64,000 nt of DNA from Thiosymbion sp942492625 (GCA_942492625.1 CALOFM010000022.1:1-64000); one strand, 5' to 3'; counted from the stretch's first letter, positions 44,551 through 53,730 are shown. Program-made: numbers and translations. Notes: generated by a model from the letters alone, not told the origin.

Positions 44551-45305
44551 GCGTGGAGATGGACCCCGTCGGGCAGGGCGACCTTCATGCTCAGGGGCAA
44601 ATGGTCCGAAAGCGGGTAGTCGACGACCCGTGTCTCGATAATGTGCAGGTTGTCGGAGGCGAGGATATGGTCCAGGTTGCGCCGCGGGCGCCAGCTCGGA
44701 AATGTCTTGAGCTCGGAATCGAGCCCCTGCAGCTTGGCATTGGCCACCAGATCCCTAAGCGCACGGGATCTGCAATCGCAATTGAAATCCCCCATCAGAA
44801 CCAGGTAAGGGTACCGGTACGCCAACTCCCGAATGTAATCGAGCTGTTGGCGGCGCGCCCTCCACCCGAGGGCCAAATGGAGGATGCAGATTGCGAGAAC
44901 GGAATCGTCAGAGGTCTCGAGCTCCACCATCACCGCACCCCGCCCCGGTAATCCGGGTAGCTTATATTCGGTGATCTGGGATGGACGCACCCGGCTCAAC
45001 AGGCCATTGCTGTGCCGTGCGAGCCGGCCCAGGTTGCGGTTGACCTGCTTGTACCAATGAGGAAACTGGGCGTGATAGGCCAGGTATTCGGTCTGGTCGA
45101 CGAAACCGCTGCGCAGGCTGCCCGCATCCACCTCCTGCAGGCCAACGAGATCGAATTCTTGCAGCATCGACGCAATCCGGTTCAGGTTGTGCAGACGCTC
45201 GCGGTGGGGCAGGACGTGCTTCCAGCTCTTGGTCACGTACTCGCTGTATTGGCGCGTGTAGATACCCGCCTGGATGTTGTAGCTGAGCAGATGCAACTGC
45301 TGCAT
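44547..45305 (-). CDS. Endonuclease/exonuclease/phosphatase-family hydrolase
   Basis: A 252-residue EEP-fold, metal-dependent hydrolase without signal peptide. Landmarks are LLSYNIQAGI (Asn), GLQEVDAGSLRSGF (metal Glu), ILHLALGWRARRQQLDYI (His), LMGDFNCDCRSRAL (catalytic Asp/Asn) and YPLSDHLPLSMKVAL (final DH). The family includes DNases, sphingomyelinases and inositol phosphatases, so the substrate cannot be read. Length is normal. Confidence 0.93.
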   Translation of the reverse strand: MQQLHLLSYNIQAGIYTRQYSEYVTKSWKHVLPHRERLHNLNRIASMLQEFDLVGLQEVDAGSLRSGFVDQTEYLAYHAQFPHWYKQVNRNLGRLARHSNGLLSRVRPSQITEYKLPGLPGRGAVMVELETSDDSVLAICILHLALGWRARRQQLDYIRELAYRYPYLVLMGDFNCDCRSRALRDLVANAKLQGLDSELKTFPSWRPRRNLDHILASDNLHIIETRVVDYPLSDHLPLSMKVALPDGVHLHA

Positions 45306-45467
45306 GGGAACCGGGAAGCCTCAAGCCTGAATGGGAAAGGTCCGCGCAGGACCGAAATGCGATCAGCATAACCCGAATGCAGGCCGCCCCCAATGGCCGG
45401 CTAGCTCGGGAGCCTTTGCCGGCAGACCCACCAAAACATAAGGGTTTCACCGGCTCAGAACGAGAAT

Positions 45468-45485
45468 GGGCGGCAACGGCCGCCC
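45468..45485. terminator. GC-rich hairpin, possible terminator
   Basis: GGGCGGC (45468-45474) pairs perfectly with GCCGCCC (45479-45485) around AACG. There is no T-run on either strand, so termination is uncertain. It lies in the 338-base gap between the EEP gene and cytochrome c4, where I see no convincing gene or other element. Confidence 0.3.
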
Positions 45486-45643
45486 TCTTCTGCGTTTGCC
45501 TAGCTCGAGCCGAAAAGCCGATGGAAGCATTCCCAACCTTCGGAGCACGGGCGTCTTGCTAGGCCCCGCAGTCTGAACCAACCCCGCCAACGGCGTTGCC
45601 GGCGCCTGAAAAAGCAGCAGGCCCCGAGTGGGTCAGCGATCTC

Positions 45644-46261
45644 CTATTGCGTCAGACCCTGCAGATACTGGGAAACCGCAGCGATTTCCTTGTCGCTCAT
45701 GCGCCCGGCCACATCGCGCATCATGCCGTTAGGGTCATTGGCTCGGGCACCTGCTTGGAAGCCCTTCAGCGTAGACTCCAAATACTGGGCATGCTGGCCC
45801 GAGATCCGAGGGAACTTGGACAAACCCTGCCCCATACCCGCGGGACCGTGACAGCCGGTGCAGGCCGCGACGCCGGTGGCCGGGTTACCACCGCGGAAGA
45901 TACGCTCGCCAAGCTCCGCATGGGTGGGATCGGATGCCCCCGGCGTCTGTTGCTGCGCTGCGTAATAGGCCGCGAGATTCCGGAAGTCCGGCTCTTCGAG
46001 AGCAGCCACCTGGGGGCTCATCTGGTCGTTCACCCGCGCCCCGCTCTTGAAATCCATGAGCTGCTTGTAGATGTACTGGGAATGCTGACCGGCGAGCTTG
46101 GGCCAAGTCGGGACCAGGGCGTTTCCGTTCGGGCCGTGACAGGCGAGGCAGACCGCGGCCTTGGCCTCACCCGCGGCCGCATCGCCAGCCGCCTGGACAC
46201 CGCCGGAAATGAGAGCCGCCGCAACCGAAACCGAAATCAGCCAAGTCTTCATGGTGTTCAT
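45644..46261 (-). CDS. Cytochrome c4-type dihaem cytochrome
   Basis: A 205-residue exported cytochrome of two similar halves. ATG 46261 (or 46252) opens a signal peptide (MKTWLISVSVAAALISGGVQ). Haem sites are CLACH and CTGCH; each is followed by a comparable PKLAGQHSQYIYKQLMDFKS / PRISGQHAQYLESTLKGFQA segment with the axial Met further on (NDQMSP, NGMMRD). It probably transfers electrons from the bc1 complex to terminal oxidases in the periplasm. A promoter is visible about 70 bases upstream. Confidence 0.95.
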   Translation of the reverse strand: MNTMKTWLISVSVAAALISGGVQAAGDAAAGEAKAAVCLACHGPNGNALVPTWPKLAGQHSQYIYKQLMDFKSGARVNDQMSPQVAALEEPDFRNLAAYYAAQQQTPGASDPTHAELGERIFRGGNPATGVAACTGCHGPAGMGQGLSKFPRISGQHAQYLESTLKGFQAGARANDPNGMMRDVAGRMSDKEIAAVSQYLQGLTQ

Positions 46262-47492
46262 CGCCCGCTTGTTTGTGTTTGTGAACCGACCGCGGCAACG
46301 GACTGTCGCCAGACGCGGAAAATCTGCGCATGTATATCAGAATATGCGGATATTGGTCAATCCGACCGACTCTCCGGGGAGCTCTCCGATGGGCCGAGAA
46401 CACCGACTGCGACCGAGACGGGCCGCAAGGAAGATTCCGCCTCCTATCATTCGCAGATGTCTCGGCGGTAGCCGCCAGGGAGGCCTCGACGTCCGCCGCC
46501 GCGAGGGAGCCGAAGTCCTCTGCATTGTAGGCCACCACACCGCCGGCCAGCTCGTACCATGCCTGACCACCGCACCAGGACGGCAGCTCATAGGTCAGCT
46601 GGCGCCGGCGCGGGCAGACAGAAGACTGTTCCGGGAAATAGACCAGATTGTAGCCGATCTGCGTTCCGTGAAGATCGGCAATCCGCTCCCAGGCCTCGTC
46701 CGCATCCAGGTAACGCTCGCAACAGGCCGGATAGGGATCGGGACCACCGTTGTGACGCCACCTTTCGAGCGCGAGGGGCAGTGGCCTATCGCGCAGAAAC
46801 ATCTGAAAATGCAGGTGGTTGACGGACGCATAGGCACCGTAGCTGTTGTAACCGAAGCCGACACCGGGAAGCGGTGACCCCAGACCGTCCGCCAGCTCCC
46901 AGATCTGCCGGTGGCGCTCGGGGGTAAGGTACTGGGACTCGCAGCACTCCCGCTCGGGAACGAGCAGGGCATGCAGGTCCACAAAGGGAAACTTGTTGAA
47001 CAGCAGGTCCAGATCCACGCCCGCCAGTCGCCCACTCCAAAGGGTCTCCCTGCGCAAAAAGGGCTTGTTGAAATGAAAGCCGCTCGAATCGAAGGGCGCC
47101 CGGATGCCCACGGGTCCCCAGCCAGCGGCGCGGCGCGGTCGCAGAGAGCGCAACTGGTTGAATTGGATTTCCCAGGGCGCCAGCCGGTGACGGCGTACTT
47201 GCTCGATCCGATCGAAGCCGATCGCCATGAGCCGCAGGAACACCGATAAATCGTCTTCGGGCTCGTCGGGCTCACTCCCGGCGGCGAACGAACGGCAACA
47301 AAACTCGGCCAGCTCGCCGTAGCGCCGCGCCAGCACATGCGCCAGCCGCTCGTGAATGTGAGGATCGAAGATGGCATTGGCCAGGACAAGAATGTAGGGA
47401 CCGAGGCTCAGTTCGTCTTCGAGCAGGCATTCGAGACCGGCCGCAAACGTACCGCGAAACGCGTCGGTCGATCTGAAGGGGTTTGGAGTCAT
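46167..47492 (-). CDS. HIT-superfamily protein resembling GDP-hexose phosphorylase (VTC2/GDPGP-like)
   Basis: The open frame is 441 residues, but only about the first 345 look real. The catalytic HIT motif is SVNHLHFQMFLRD (HxHxQ), preceded by GFGYNSYGAYA. The earlier NKFPFVDLHALLVPERE fits nucleotide-sugar phosphorylases of the plant VTC2 / animal GDPGP1 type, which split GDP-hexoses with phosphate. After SLAATAETSAND (near base 46440) the frame runs through the promoter and start of cytochrome c4, so a lost stop or one-base shift there is likely. The bacterial substrate is unknown. Confidence 0.7.
   Translation of the reverse strand: MTPNPFRSTDAFRGTFAAGLECLLEDELSLGPYILVLANAIFDPHIHERLAHVLARRYGELAEFCCRSFAAGSEPDEPEDDLSVFLRLMAIGFDRIEQVRRHRLAPWEIQFNQLRSLRPRRAAGWGPVGIRAPFDSSGFHFNKPFLRRETLWSGRLAGVDLDLLFNKFPFVDLHALLVPERECCESQYLTPERHRQIWELADGLGSPLPGVGFGYNSYGAYASVNHLHFQMFLRDRPLPLALERWRHNGGPDPYPACCERYLDADEAWERIADLHGTQIGYNLVYFPEQSSVCPRRRQLTYELPSWCGGQAWYELAGGVVAYNAEDFGSLAAADVEASLAATAETSANDRRRNLPCGPSRSQSVFSAHRRAPRRVGRIDQYPHILIYMRRFSASGDSPLPRSVHKHKQAGDEHHEDLADFGFGCGGSHFRRCPGGWRCGRG
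46331..46360 (-). promoter_or_regulatory. Sigma70-type promoter for cytochrome c4
   Basis: On the minus strand: TTGACC (46360-46355, five of six for -35), an 18-base AT-rich spacer, then TATACA (46336-46331, four of six for -10). The predicted start lies roughly 60 bases before the cytochrome c4 ATG. Its presence inside the tail of the HIT-protein frame argues that the tail is not coding. Confidence 0.5.
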
Positions 47493-47570
47493 AGCGCGGT
47501 AGACTAGGCCGGCCCTTTCCTGCTATCAAGGGTGCGGTTAACGCGACCTCGGTGACCGCTCACCACACCG

Positions 47571-47928
47571 ATGCCGGCAGAGAGTCAGCCCGTGACGCAG
47601 GAGCAGGGGAAATTGCCGGGACTGGGTAACTGGTGGCGCAACCGTGCCTTGAAGCGCGAGCGATCCCGAGTCGACCCCGAGCTTTGGCCGAAGCTTCATG
47701 CGGCCCTGCCCCTTCTGGAGGGGCTGAGTGCGCGGGAGGTGCAATCCTTGGATGACCTTGCGCTGCTGTTCGCCCGCGACAAGAACTTCGAGCTGCCCCA
47801 AATGCTGCACTCAGAGTACTCCGCGGTTTACGCGCAGCTCAGGGCGTGGAATTTTTCGCCAGGATCCGCTGAGCCGGCTTCCTCACCTTTCTGCGGCTCT
47901 GCCCCTGTATCGTCGATCTGCGCCGTAA
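47571..47928 (+). pseudogene. MtfA-type zinc peptidase, catalytic middle deleted
   Basis: The N-terminal ~80 codons read a normal MtfA start: GNWWRNRALKRERSRVDPEL and LLFARDKNFELP. The next codons are already the C-terminal family helix, MLHSEYSAVYAQLRAW. About 150 residues with the HExxH zinc site are missing between them. A one-base shift near 47850 then gives FRQDPLSRLP, the usual family end. MtfA binds the Mlc repressor and regulates glucose transport in E. coli. This copy cannot be a peptidase. Its 3' end overlaps the convergent retropepsin gene. Confidence 0.7.
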
Positions 47929-48712
47929 CCTGGTCGCCGGTTTCTTCCTTGCTGCCCAGCGTGATCCTGTTCTCGTCGTCGTCGATGGTCAGCTTATAGC
48001 GCTTGAGCACGCTCATGCCGAGCAAGCCCTTGCCGCCAAGCTTCTTGTCCTCGATGAAGGCGGTCTCGACACCAGAGACCGGGTTCCCGCTCAACCACAG
48101 GACCGGCAGGCTCCCGACGAGCGCCTTGGCCATACCGTTGGCGGTCTGCATCTCGCGCTCGGCGAGCGCCTTCTTCTCGATACCCAACTTGGGTATCAGG
48201 GACTGAGGAAGGACCAAGAGGTCTGAACCCGTATCCACGTGCAGCGCTTGCTCGACCTTCGCACCGTCCGGCCCCTCCAGCCTTACCTGCACCACGTGCT
48301 GGGTGCCGCGCCGCTGGGTCTGAACCACGATATCACCGCCCTCCCCGTCCGCCGGCGCGGATGGAGGTGCCTCTGCGAGTGCGGGTGATGGCATCGGCTC
48401 GAAGGGGACCTTCTCGCCGAGTACGATGACGCGGTCTACGCTCCCCTCGGGGCTCTGGACGATCACGTGATCGAAGTTCTCGAGCAGGAGCCGCAGCCGG
48501 GGATAGAGCTTCTCTCCGTCAGCCCGGCCGACGATCTCTTCGGCCTGCTCCAGCCCGCGAACCGTGAATCCGTGCTTCTCGGCGAGGCGCTCGAGCTCTT
48601 CGGCGACCAGCACCTTTTCCGCGGAAACTGCCGCGGTCGGAATCGCAAGCAAAAGAGATACCCAGATGCATGCGGCTAATGCGAGTGCGAGTCGGAGGAA
48701 GCTGTGGATCAT
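47828..48712 (-). CDS. Exported retropepsin-like aspartic protease
   Basis: A 294-residue protein with a signal peptide or anchor (LALALAACIWVSLLLAIPTA). Residues ~30-100 form an N-terminal domain (ERLAEKHGFTVRGLEQAEEI, DHVIVQSPEGSVDRVIVLGE). The protease domain carries HVDTGSDLLVLPQSLI with the catalytic DTG and GKGLLGMSVLKRYKLTID with the flap/hydrophobic-Gly motif. Such clan AA proteins work as dimers in the periplasm. The last ~15 residues lie over the mtfA remnant and may be read-through. Confidence 0.85.
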   Translation of the reverse strand: MIHSFLRLALALAACIWVSLLLAIPTAAVSAEKVLVAEELERLAEKHGFTVRGLEQAEEIVGRADGEKLYPRLRLLLENFDHVIVQSPEGSVDRVIVLGEKVPFEPMPSPALAEAPPSAPADGEGGDIVVQTQRRGTQHVVQVRLEGPDGAKVEQALHVDTGSDLLVLPQSLIPKLGIEKKALAEREMQTANGMAKALVGSLPVLWLSGNPVSGVETAFIEDKKLGGKGLLGMSVLKRYKLTIDDDENRITLGSKEETGDQVTAQIDDTGAEPQKGEEAGSADPGEKFHALSCA

Positions 48713-48947
48713 GGTAACGCCATGGTTACGCGGCTTTTTTGTTATCTACTTGAGACTAGCAGGTCGACCGCATCCCCGCCAGCTTCCAATCCCGGACTCC
48801 AACTAAAAAAAACATCATTCGATAATATTTTGAAGTAACATTGAAAGCTGCGCGGCGGCAGGACGACGCCCCGAGCTCGGGCGTCAATACCCGATCCTGC
48901 TCGTGCTGTGCTCCTACGTGCAATCCGAAGAGACACGAAGACGAAGA

Positions 48948-50900
48948 ATGGCCGACGCAAAACAGGCACTGACGCCGCGGAACATCGCAGCCCTTATCTT
49001 CATCGCCGCCGGGCTGTTCCTCGCCGGCGTAGTACCCACCATCGAGGTCGCCTGGGTCATCGGCTTTCTTCTGCTGACCATCTTCCTGTTCGCCTTCGAG
49101 GTCGTGGGGGTCGACGTGGCGGCGATCGTCGTCATGGTCCTGCTGGGGCTCACCAGTCTTTTGGCGCCCCTGATGGGGCTGGAACAGGGACTGGTGCCTG
49201 TCAATCACCTGTTCGACGGCTTCGCGAGCAACGCCGTCATCTCTATCATCGCCGTCATGATCATCGGCGCCGGGCTCGACAAGACCGGCATCATGTCCCA
49301 GGTCGCCGCCTTCATTATGCGGGTCGGCGGCACCACCGAGGCACGCATCATCCCATTCATATCCGGCACTGTCGCCGTCATCTCTAGCTTTATGCAGAAC
49401 GTGGGCGCCGCCGCCCTTTTCCTGCCCGTGGTCAGCCGCGTTTCGGCCCGCACCGGTCTGCCGATGTCGCGCCTCCTCATGCCCATGGGATTTTGCGCCA
49501 TCCTCGGCGGCACCATGACGATGGTAGGCTCCAGTCCCCTGATCCTGCTCAACGACCTGATGCTGACCTCCAACAGGACGCTATCGCCGGAGCAGCAGAT
49601 GGAGACCTGGTCCCTGTTCTCCGTGACCCCGGTGGGGCTGGCCCTGATCGCCACCGGCATCCTCTACTTCGTGATCGCGGGCCGGATCGTGCTTCCGGAA
49701 ACCAAGACCGAAGGAGGCAGGGCGACCAACGCAGCAGACTATTTTCGGGAGACCTATGGGGTCACCTACTGCATGCGCGAGATGGTGGTCCCAAAGGACA
49801 GCGCATTGGTGGGCAAATCCATTTACGACGTGGAGCGCGAAGAGCATGTACGCGTCATCGCCATGCTAGGCGGCGTCAGCGGGCTGCGTATCGGTCCGGA
49901 CAGCCTCGGGCGAGACGTAACCTTCGAGGCCGGCGGCGTGATTGGTATCCTCGCGGAGCCCGGGCAATGCAAAGGGTTCGGCGAGCAGCACGGTCTCCTG
50001 GTGCGAAAGGAGTTCGAGGCCTTCGCCAATGCGCTTTCCCCTGAGACCTCAGGCATCGCCGAGGTGGTCATCCCACCCGGCTCCGCGCTGGTCGGCAAGA
50101 GCGCCCTCGACGTCTGGATGCGCAAGACCTACGGGATCTCCATGGTCGGCCTTCACCGTGGGGGCGAAACCATGCGCGAGGGGGAAGGTATACGCGCGAT
50201 GCCGCTGCAGGCCGGCGACACCCTGATCGTGCACACGACCTGGGAAGCGTTGGCGAGGCTGGAAAAAGACCGAAACTTCGTCGTGGTCACCACCGAGTAC
50301 CCCCACGAGGAGCTCAGGCCCCACAAAGTGCGCGCTGCGCTGATCTTCTTCGTTATCACCCTGGGTCTGGTGCTGTTCACGGACCTGCGCCTATCGGTCT
50401 CCCTGCTCACAGGGGCCTTGGGCATGATCCTCGCCGGCGTGCTGTCCATCGACGAGGCCTACGTGGCGGTGAGCTGGAAAACGGTGTTCCTGCTCGCCTC
50501 CCTGATCCCGCTGGGCATGGCGGTGGAGGGCAGCGGAACAGCGGCCTGGATCGCGGACCAAACCCTTTCCGTGCTGGGCGGCATGCCTGTTTGGGTCATA
50601 CAGGCGGCACTGGCCGTCCTCGCCACCTTCTTCACCCTGGTGATGTCGAACGTGGGGGCCACGGTCCTGCTGGTGCCGCTTGCGGTGAATATCGCAATCG
50701 GCGCGGGAGCAGACCCGGCGGTATTCGCGCTGACGGTGGCCATCGCCACCTCCAACTCCTTCATCATCCCCACCCATCAGGTCAACGCCCTGATCATGGG
50801 TCCCGGTGGCTACGGGGTACCGGATTTCGTGCGCGCCGGAGGCATCATGACGATCCTGTTCCTGGTCGTGTCCCTGTCGATGCTCAACCTGGTCTTCTAG
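48948..50900 (+). CDS. SLC13-family permease with two RCK_C domains
   Basis: A 650-residue inner-membrane transporter; ATG 48948 (MADAKQALTPRN) fits. The first helical block ends after SSFMQNVGAAALFLPVVSRV and GGTMTMVGSSPLILLNDLML. A cytoplasmic insert of ~200 residues holds two TrkA_C/RCK_C units (REMVVPKDSALVGKSIYDVE and EVVIPPGSALVGKSALDVWM). The second block has VMSNVGATVLLVPLAV and ATSNSFIIPTHQVNALIMGP. Anions such as sulfate or dicarboxylates are usual for the family; the substrate is not readable. The upstream 235 bases are AT-rich (GATAATATT near 48820) and probably hold its promoter. Confidence 0.92.
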   Translation: MADAKQALTPRNIAALIFIAAGLFLAGVVPTIEVAWVIGFLLLTIFLFAFEVVGVDVAAIVVMVLLGLTSLLAPLMGLEQGLVPVNHLFDGFASNAVISIIAVMIIGAGLDKTGIMSQVAAFIMRVGGTTEARIIPFISGTVAVISSFMQNVGAAALFLPVVSRVSARTGLPMSRLLMPMGFCAILGGTMTMVGSSPLILLNDLMLTSNRTLSPEQQMETWSLFSVTPVGLALIATGILYFVIAGRIVLPETKTEGGRATNAADYFRETYGVTYCMREMVVPKDSALVGKSIYDVEREEHVRVIAMLGGVSGLRIGPDSLGRDVTFEAGGVIGILAEPGQCKGFGEQHGLLVRKEFEAFANALSPETSGIAEVVIPPGSALVGKSALDVWMRKTYGISMVGLHRGGETMREGEGIRAMPLQAGDTLIVHTTWEALARLEKDRNFVVVTTEYPHEELRPHKVRAALIFFVITLGLVLFTDLRLSVSLLTGALGMILAGVLSIDEAYVAVSWKTVFLLASLIPLGMAVEGSGTAAWIADQTLSVLGGMPVWVIQAALAVLATFFTLVMSNVGATVLLVPLAVNIAIGAGADPAVFALTVAIATSNSFIIPTHQVNALIMGPGGYGVPDFVRAGGIMTILFLVVSLSMLNLVF

Positions 50901-51012
50901 CTCGCGTTCATAGGCGGCTGAAGGGCGTTTCCCGGCTGATGCTCCCGAGCCGGGGTCACGCCGAGCTCGATCGCGACAGTATTGGCGCATATGAGATTCT
51001 CCGGCAATCGCC

Positions 51013-51691
51013 TTAAGAGATCGATCCGTCGTGATGGAAGGGCTCGGTCAAGCCACCGAGCGTCCCACGGCCGCTGCGCCGGGCGTAACGCAGCAGGCGC
51101 AGGAAGACCTGGGCTGTCAGAAAGGCATCCCCGGGGGCCGTATGGCGGTCGTAGGGAACGACCTCGAAGCGCTCGCACAAGGCATCCAGCGAGAAGCCCC
51201 CGATTGGCGGCAGGCACACGAACGCCCCGTCGTTCTGCAAATGCAGAGTCAAACCCATGGTGTCCAGGTGCCGGTTCTGGAGCCGGATTACCGAACTGGC
51301 GCTCGCAGGCGGCGTTGAGCATGGCCAGGTCATGATTGATGTGGTGCCCCACGATGACGCCGTCGCGCAGGTAATCGAGAAACTGCATCAGGGCCTCGCG
51401 CTCGCCCAGCGCGTCGAGGGTCTCGGCGCGTGTGATTCCGTGAACCAGCGTAGCGGCGGTATTGTGACTGACCCGCAGCAGAGCTTCGAAGCCGTCCGCC
51501 AGGAGGATCTGGGTCTCTTTGACGGCAACGGCACCGATGCTCACGATGCGATCCCGTGCCGGGCTCAAGCCCGTGGTTTCGCAATCGAGCACCACGAAAC
51601 GCACGGCCTCCGGCAAGGCATCTTCCGACCAGCTCGAGGCAAAGCTCTCACAATAGGCCCCGACCCCTTCGGGCAGATGCGGCTCGATCAT
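51013..51691 (-). pseudogene. DnaQ-like 3'-5' exonuclease, one frameshift
   Basis: From ATG 51691, ExoI is FVVLDCETTGLSPARD (DxE) and ExoII is VGHHINHDLAMLNAA. Near 51290 one extra base breaks the frame. The next frame continues LQNRHLDTMGLTLHLQ and ends with HTAPGDAFLTAQVFLRLLRY (the ExoIII HxAxxD) at 51013. Dropping one base gives a clean 225-residue protein. The start overlaps the end of the cNMP/CBS/DUF294 gene by four bases. This pair is a common arrangement in proteobacteria. Confidence 0.8.
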
Positions 51692-53613
51692 CTTCGCGTC
51701 TTCAGCCCATACCGCCGCGCCGTGTATTTCATCAGGCGCAGCACGGTTCGAAACCCCGCCTTCAAGAGCGTTTGCTCGAAGCGGGTCAGCTTACCGGGAT
51801 CGACCCGGTTGCCGTCGGTGCCGTTGGAGAAGCCTGCCCGTGCCCGATGGTACAAGGCATTGGCAAAGGCCGCCGAGGTCTCGCCGAGCAGCCTTTCATC
51901 GCTGCCGGTAAAGGCCCGAGCCCCGGCCAGGCGGCCCAGGGTCGAGGTCTGTGCGCACCTGCCGTCGAGCGCGAGCGCGCGGGCAACATCGACTACCGGC
52001 TGCAGGGTAGCGCGCTTCAAATCAAGGGTCTCGGCATAGGTCCCCTCGTCGTCGATCACCAGCCCGCGGAAAAAGGTGAGCGGAGGCAGGTTTTCCATGG
52101 AATCGTTGGCCAGCAGCCGCACGAAGTTGGGGTTTTCGTCCTCCTCGGCGTCGATGTGGCAAACCAGCTCCTGTGCCAGGTTGCAGTCGCCGCAGACCGG
52201 ACGCAGATCGAAAAAGGAGGTAGCCCGATAGAGGCCGCTCTCGACGGGATCGCGGATCCAGGTCGAGAAGGCGTGTTTCCACTCACTCACCGACCTACAG
52301 GCGCTCGGGTGACCGGCGACGATCCCCATGCCCGTTGTAACGAAACCACAGGCCGACATGCCGGCGCTCACACGCTTTCCGAGCTCCAGAAAATAGGCCC
52401 GCGCCTCCCTTGATGCGCCGGCAGGCGCGGTCTCGTAGATTAGGCCGTAATCCAGGTCGTGGCGGGTCAGCAGCTCGCCGCGCCCTGCCGCGCCGAAGAA
52501 GACCCAGCAATGGGCCAGGTCGGGGCTCGGGTGGCCGTGGGCAGCGAATGCCTCTTCCACCAGGGAGACGACGCGGCGCATCATGCCGGCATTGAACGCA
52601 CTTGCCGCGGGCCCCAGCCAACGCAGAGCCTCGGCTCCGGTCAAGCCGCCGGCGAGGAAGGTCTCTCCTTGGGCGCGAAGCCGCGCCAGCGCCTCGATGT
52701 TCGGCGCGCAAGCCATATCCTCCACGATCGCCAACGGAGCGGCCCCTTCCATCCGCGTCAGATCCCGGCGCGAGACGATTCCCGCCAAGGGGGCGTCGGG
52801 CGCATCGCTGTTCGTGAGCACGACGTGCTCCCTCTGGGACTCGAGCATTCGAATCAGGTACTCGCCGGCCTCCAGTCCGGGGGGCGCCAACGGAGGAAGC
52901 TCATCCATCAGGCTTCGCGCCGGCGCATCGAGCGCGACCTTTCCAGTCGCTACACGATCGCTCAGAACCCGCGGAGTAATCAACCCCAGGGGTACACCGT
53001 CCGCATCCGTAACTACCGCGGCCATGGCGCGGCTGGATGCAAGCTCCCGAGCTACAACGCACGCAGGCGTGTCCGGGGCACAGGTTGCAGGGGCCGGCAG
53101 ATCGACTACCTGCCGCTCCATCCAGTCCACCGGCCGCCGTCCCAGGCGCAGCTCCTCGCTTCGCTCCTCCTGGCCTTCCAGGCTCAGCGGACTCTCGGCT
53201 ACAGAGAAATAGGCCGAGAGAAACCGGGCCGCCCGGGGATGGCGCTTCACCAAGGCCCCGAAGGCCTCGCCGGGCAGGGCGTAGAGGATGACGTCGGTCT
53301 CGGTGCACGCCGTGAAACGGTGTGCTGGATCGCCCAGGAAACGGCCGATACCGAGCAGGTCGCCTTCGCCGCGGACATCACGCAGGACCTCGCCGCGCTC
53401 GGTCTCCTGGATCAGGCGCACGACGCCCTGCTGGATAACATAGACGAAGCGCTTGCGCGGCTGCCCCTGCTGAAAGACGATCTCATCATGCTCGTGGAAC
53501 TGAACGCGCCCGTCCTGCACCAGCTCCAGCAGCTCGTTCTCGGCGATGTATTGGAAAGGCGGATGGCGGCGCAGAAAGTCGGCGACGCGAAATCCGATGC
53601 TGGCGGTTCTCAT
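51688..53613 (-). CDS. cNMP-binding / CBS / DUF294 nucleotidyltransferase-like signalling protein
   Basis: A 641-residue soluble protein. Residues ~15-135 form a cyclic-nucleotide-binding domain (GEGDLLGIGRFLGDPAHRFT), ~165-290 two CBS units (ARELASSRAMAAVVTDADGV and VVLTNSDAPDAPLAGIVSRR), ~320-450 a DUF294 nucleotidyltransferase-like domain (FFGAAGRGELLTRHDLDYGL), and the C-terminal ~140 residues its substrate-binding-like cap. It probably integrates cAMP-type and adenylate signals. With the DnaQ-like gene and the SLC13 permease it forms a recurrent neighbourhood. Confidence 0.92.
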   Translation of the reverse strand: MRTASIGFRVADFLRRHPPFQYIAENELLELVQDGRVQFHEHDEIVFQQGQPRKRFVYVIQQGVVRLIQETERGEVLRDVRGEGDLLGIGRFLGDPAHRFTACTETDVILYALPGEAFGALVKRHPRAARFLSAYFSVAESPLSLEGQEERSEELRLGRRPVDWMERQVVDLPAPATCAPDTPACVVARELASSRAMAAVVTDADGVPLGLITPRVLSDRVATGKVALDAPARSLMDELPPLAPPGLEAGEYLIRMLESQREHVVLTNSDAPDAPLAGIVSRRDLTRMEGAAPLAIVEDMACAPNIEALARLRAQGETFLAGGLTGAEALRWLGPAASAFNAGMMRRVVSLVEEAFAAHGHPSPDLAHCWVFFGAAGRGELLTRHDLDYGLIYETAPAGASREARAYFLELGKRVSAGMSACGFVTTGMGIVAGHPSACRSVSEWKHAFSTWIRDPVESGLYRATSFFDLRPVCGDCNLAQELVCHIDAEEDENPNFVRLLANDSMENLPPLTFFRGLVIDDEGTYAETLDLKRATLQPVVDVARALALDGRCAQTSTLGRLAGARAFTGSDERLLGETSAAFANALYHRARAGFSNGTDGNRVDPGKLTRFEQTLLKAGFRTVLRLMKYTARRYGLKTRR

Positions 53614-53730
53614 GGGCTGAGTGCGGGCACGGAAAACTGCCGGGATGATAACACCTGAATGCTGTTGACCCAGGCCGGTCTTGTTCTAGCGCTGGTCAAG
53701 CTACTGCAGCACCAGCGGAATATCGGGCAT

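Noticed and set aside
48695..48745. Small inverted repeat GTAAC...GTTAC next to the retropepsin start with a nearby T-run
   Set aside because: Stem of only five base pairs and the T-run lies on the wrong side for a terminator of either neighbour.
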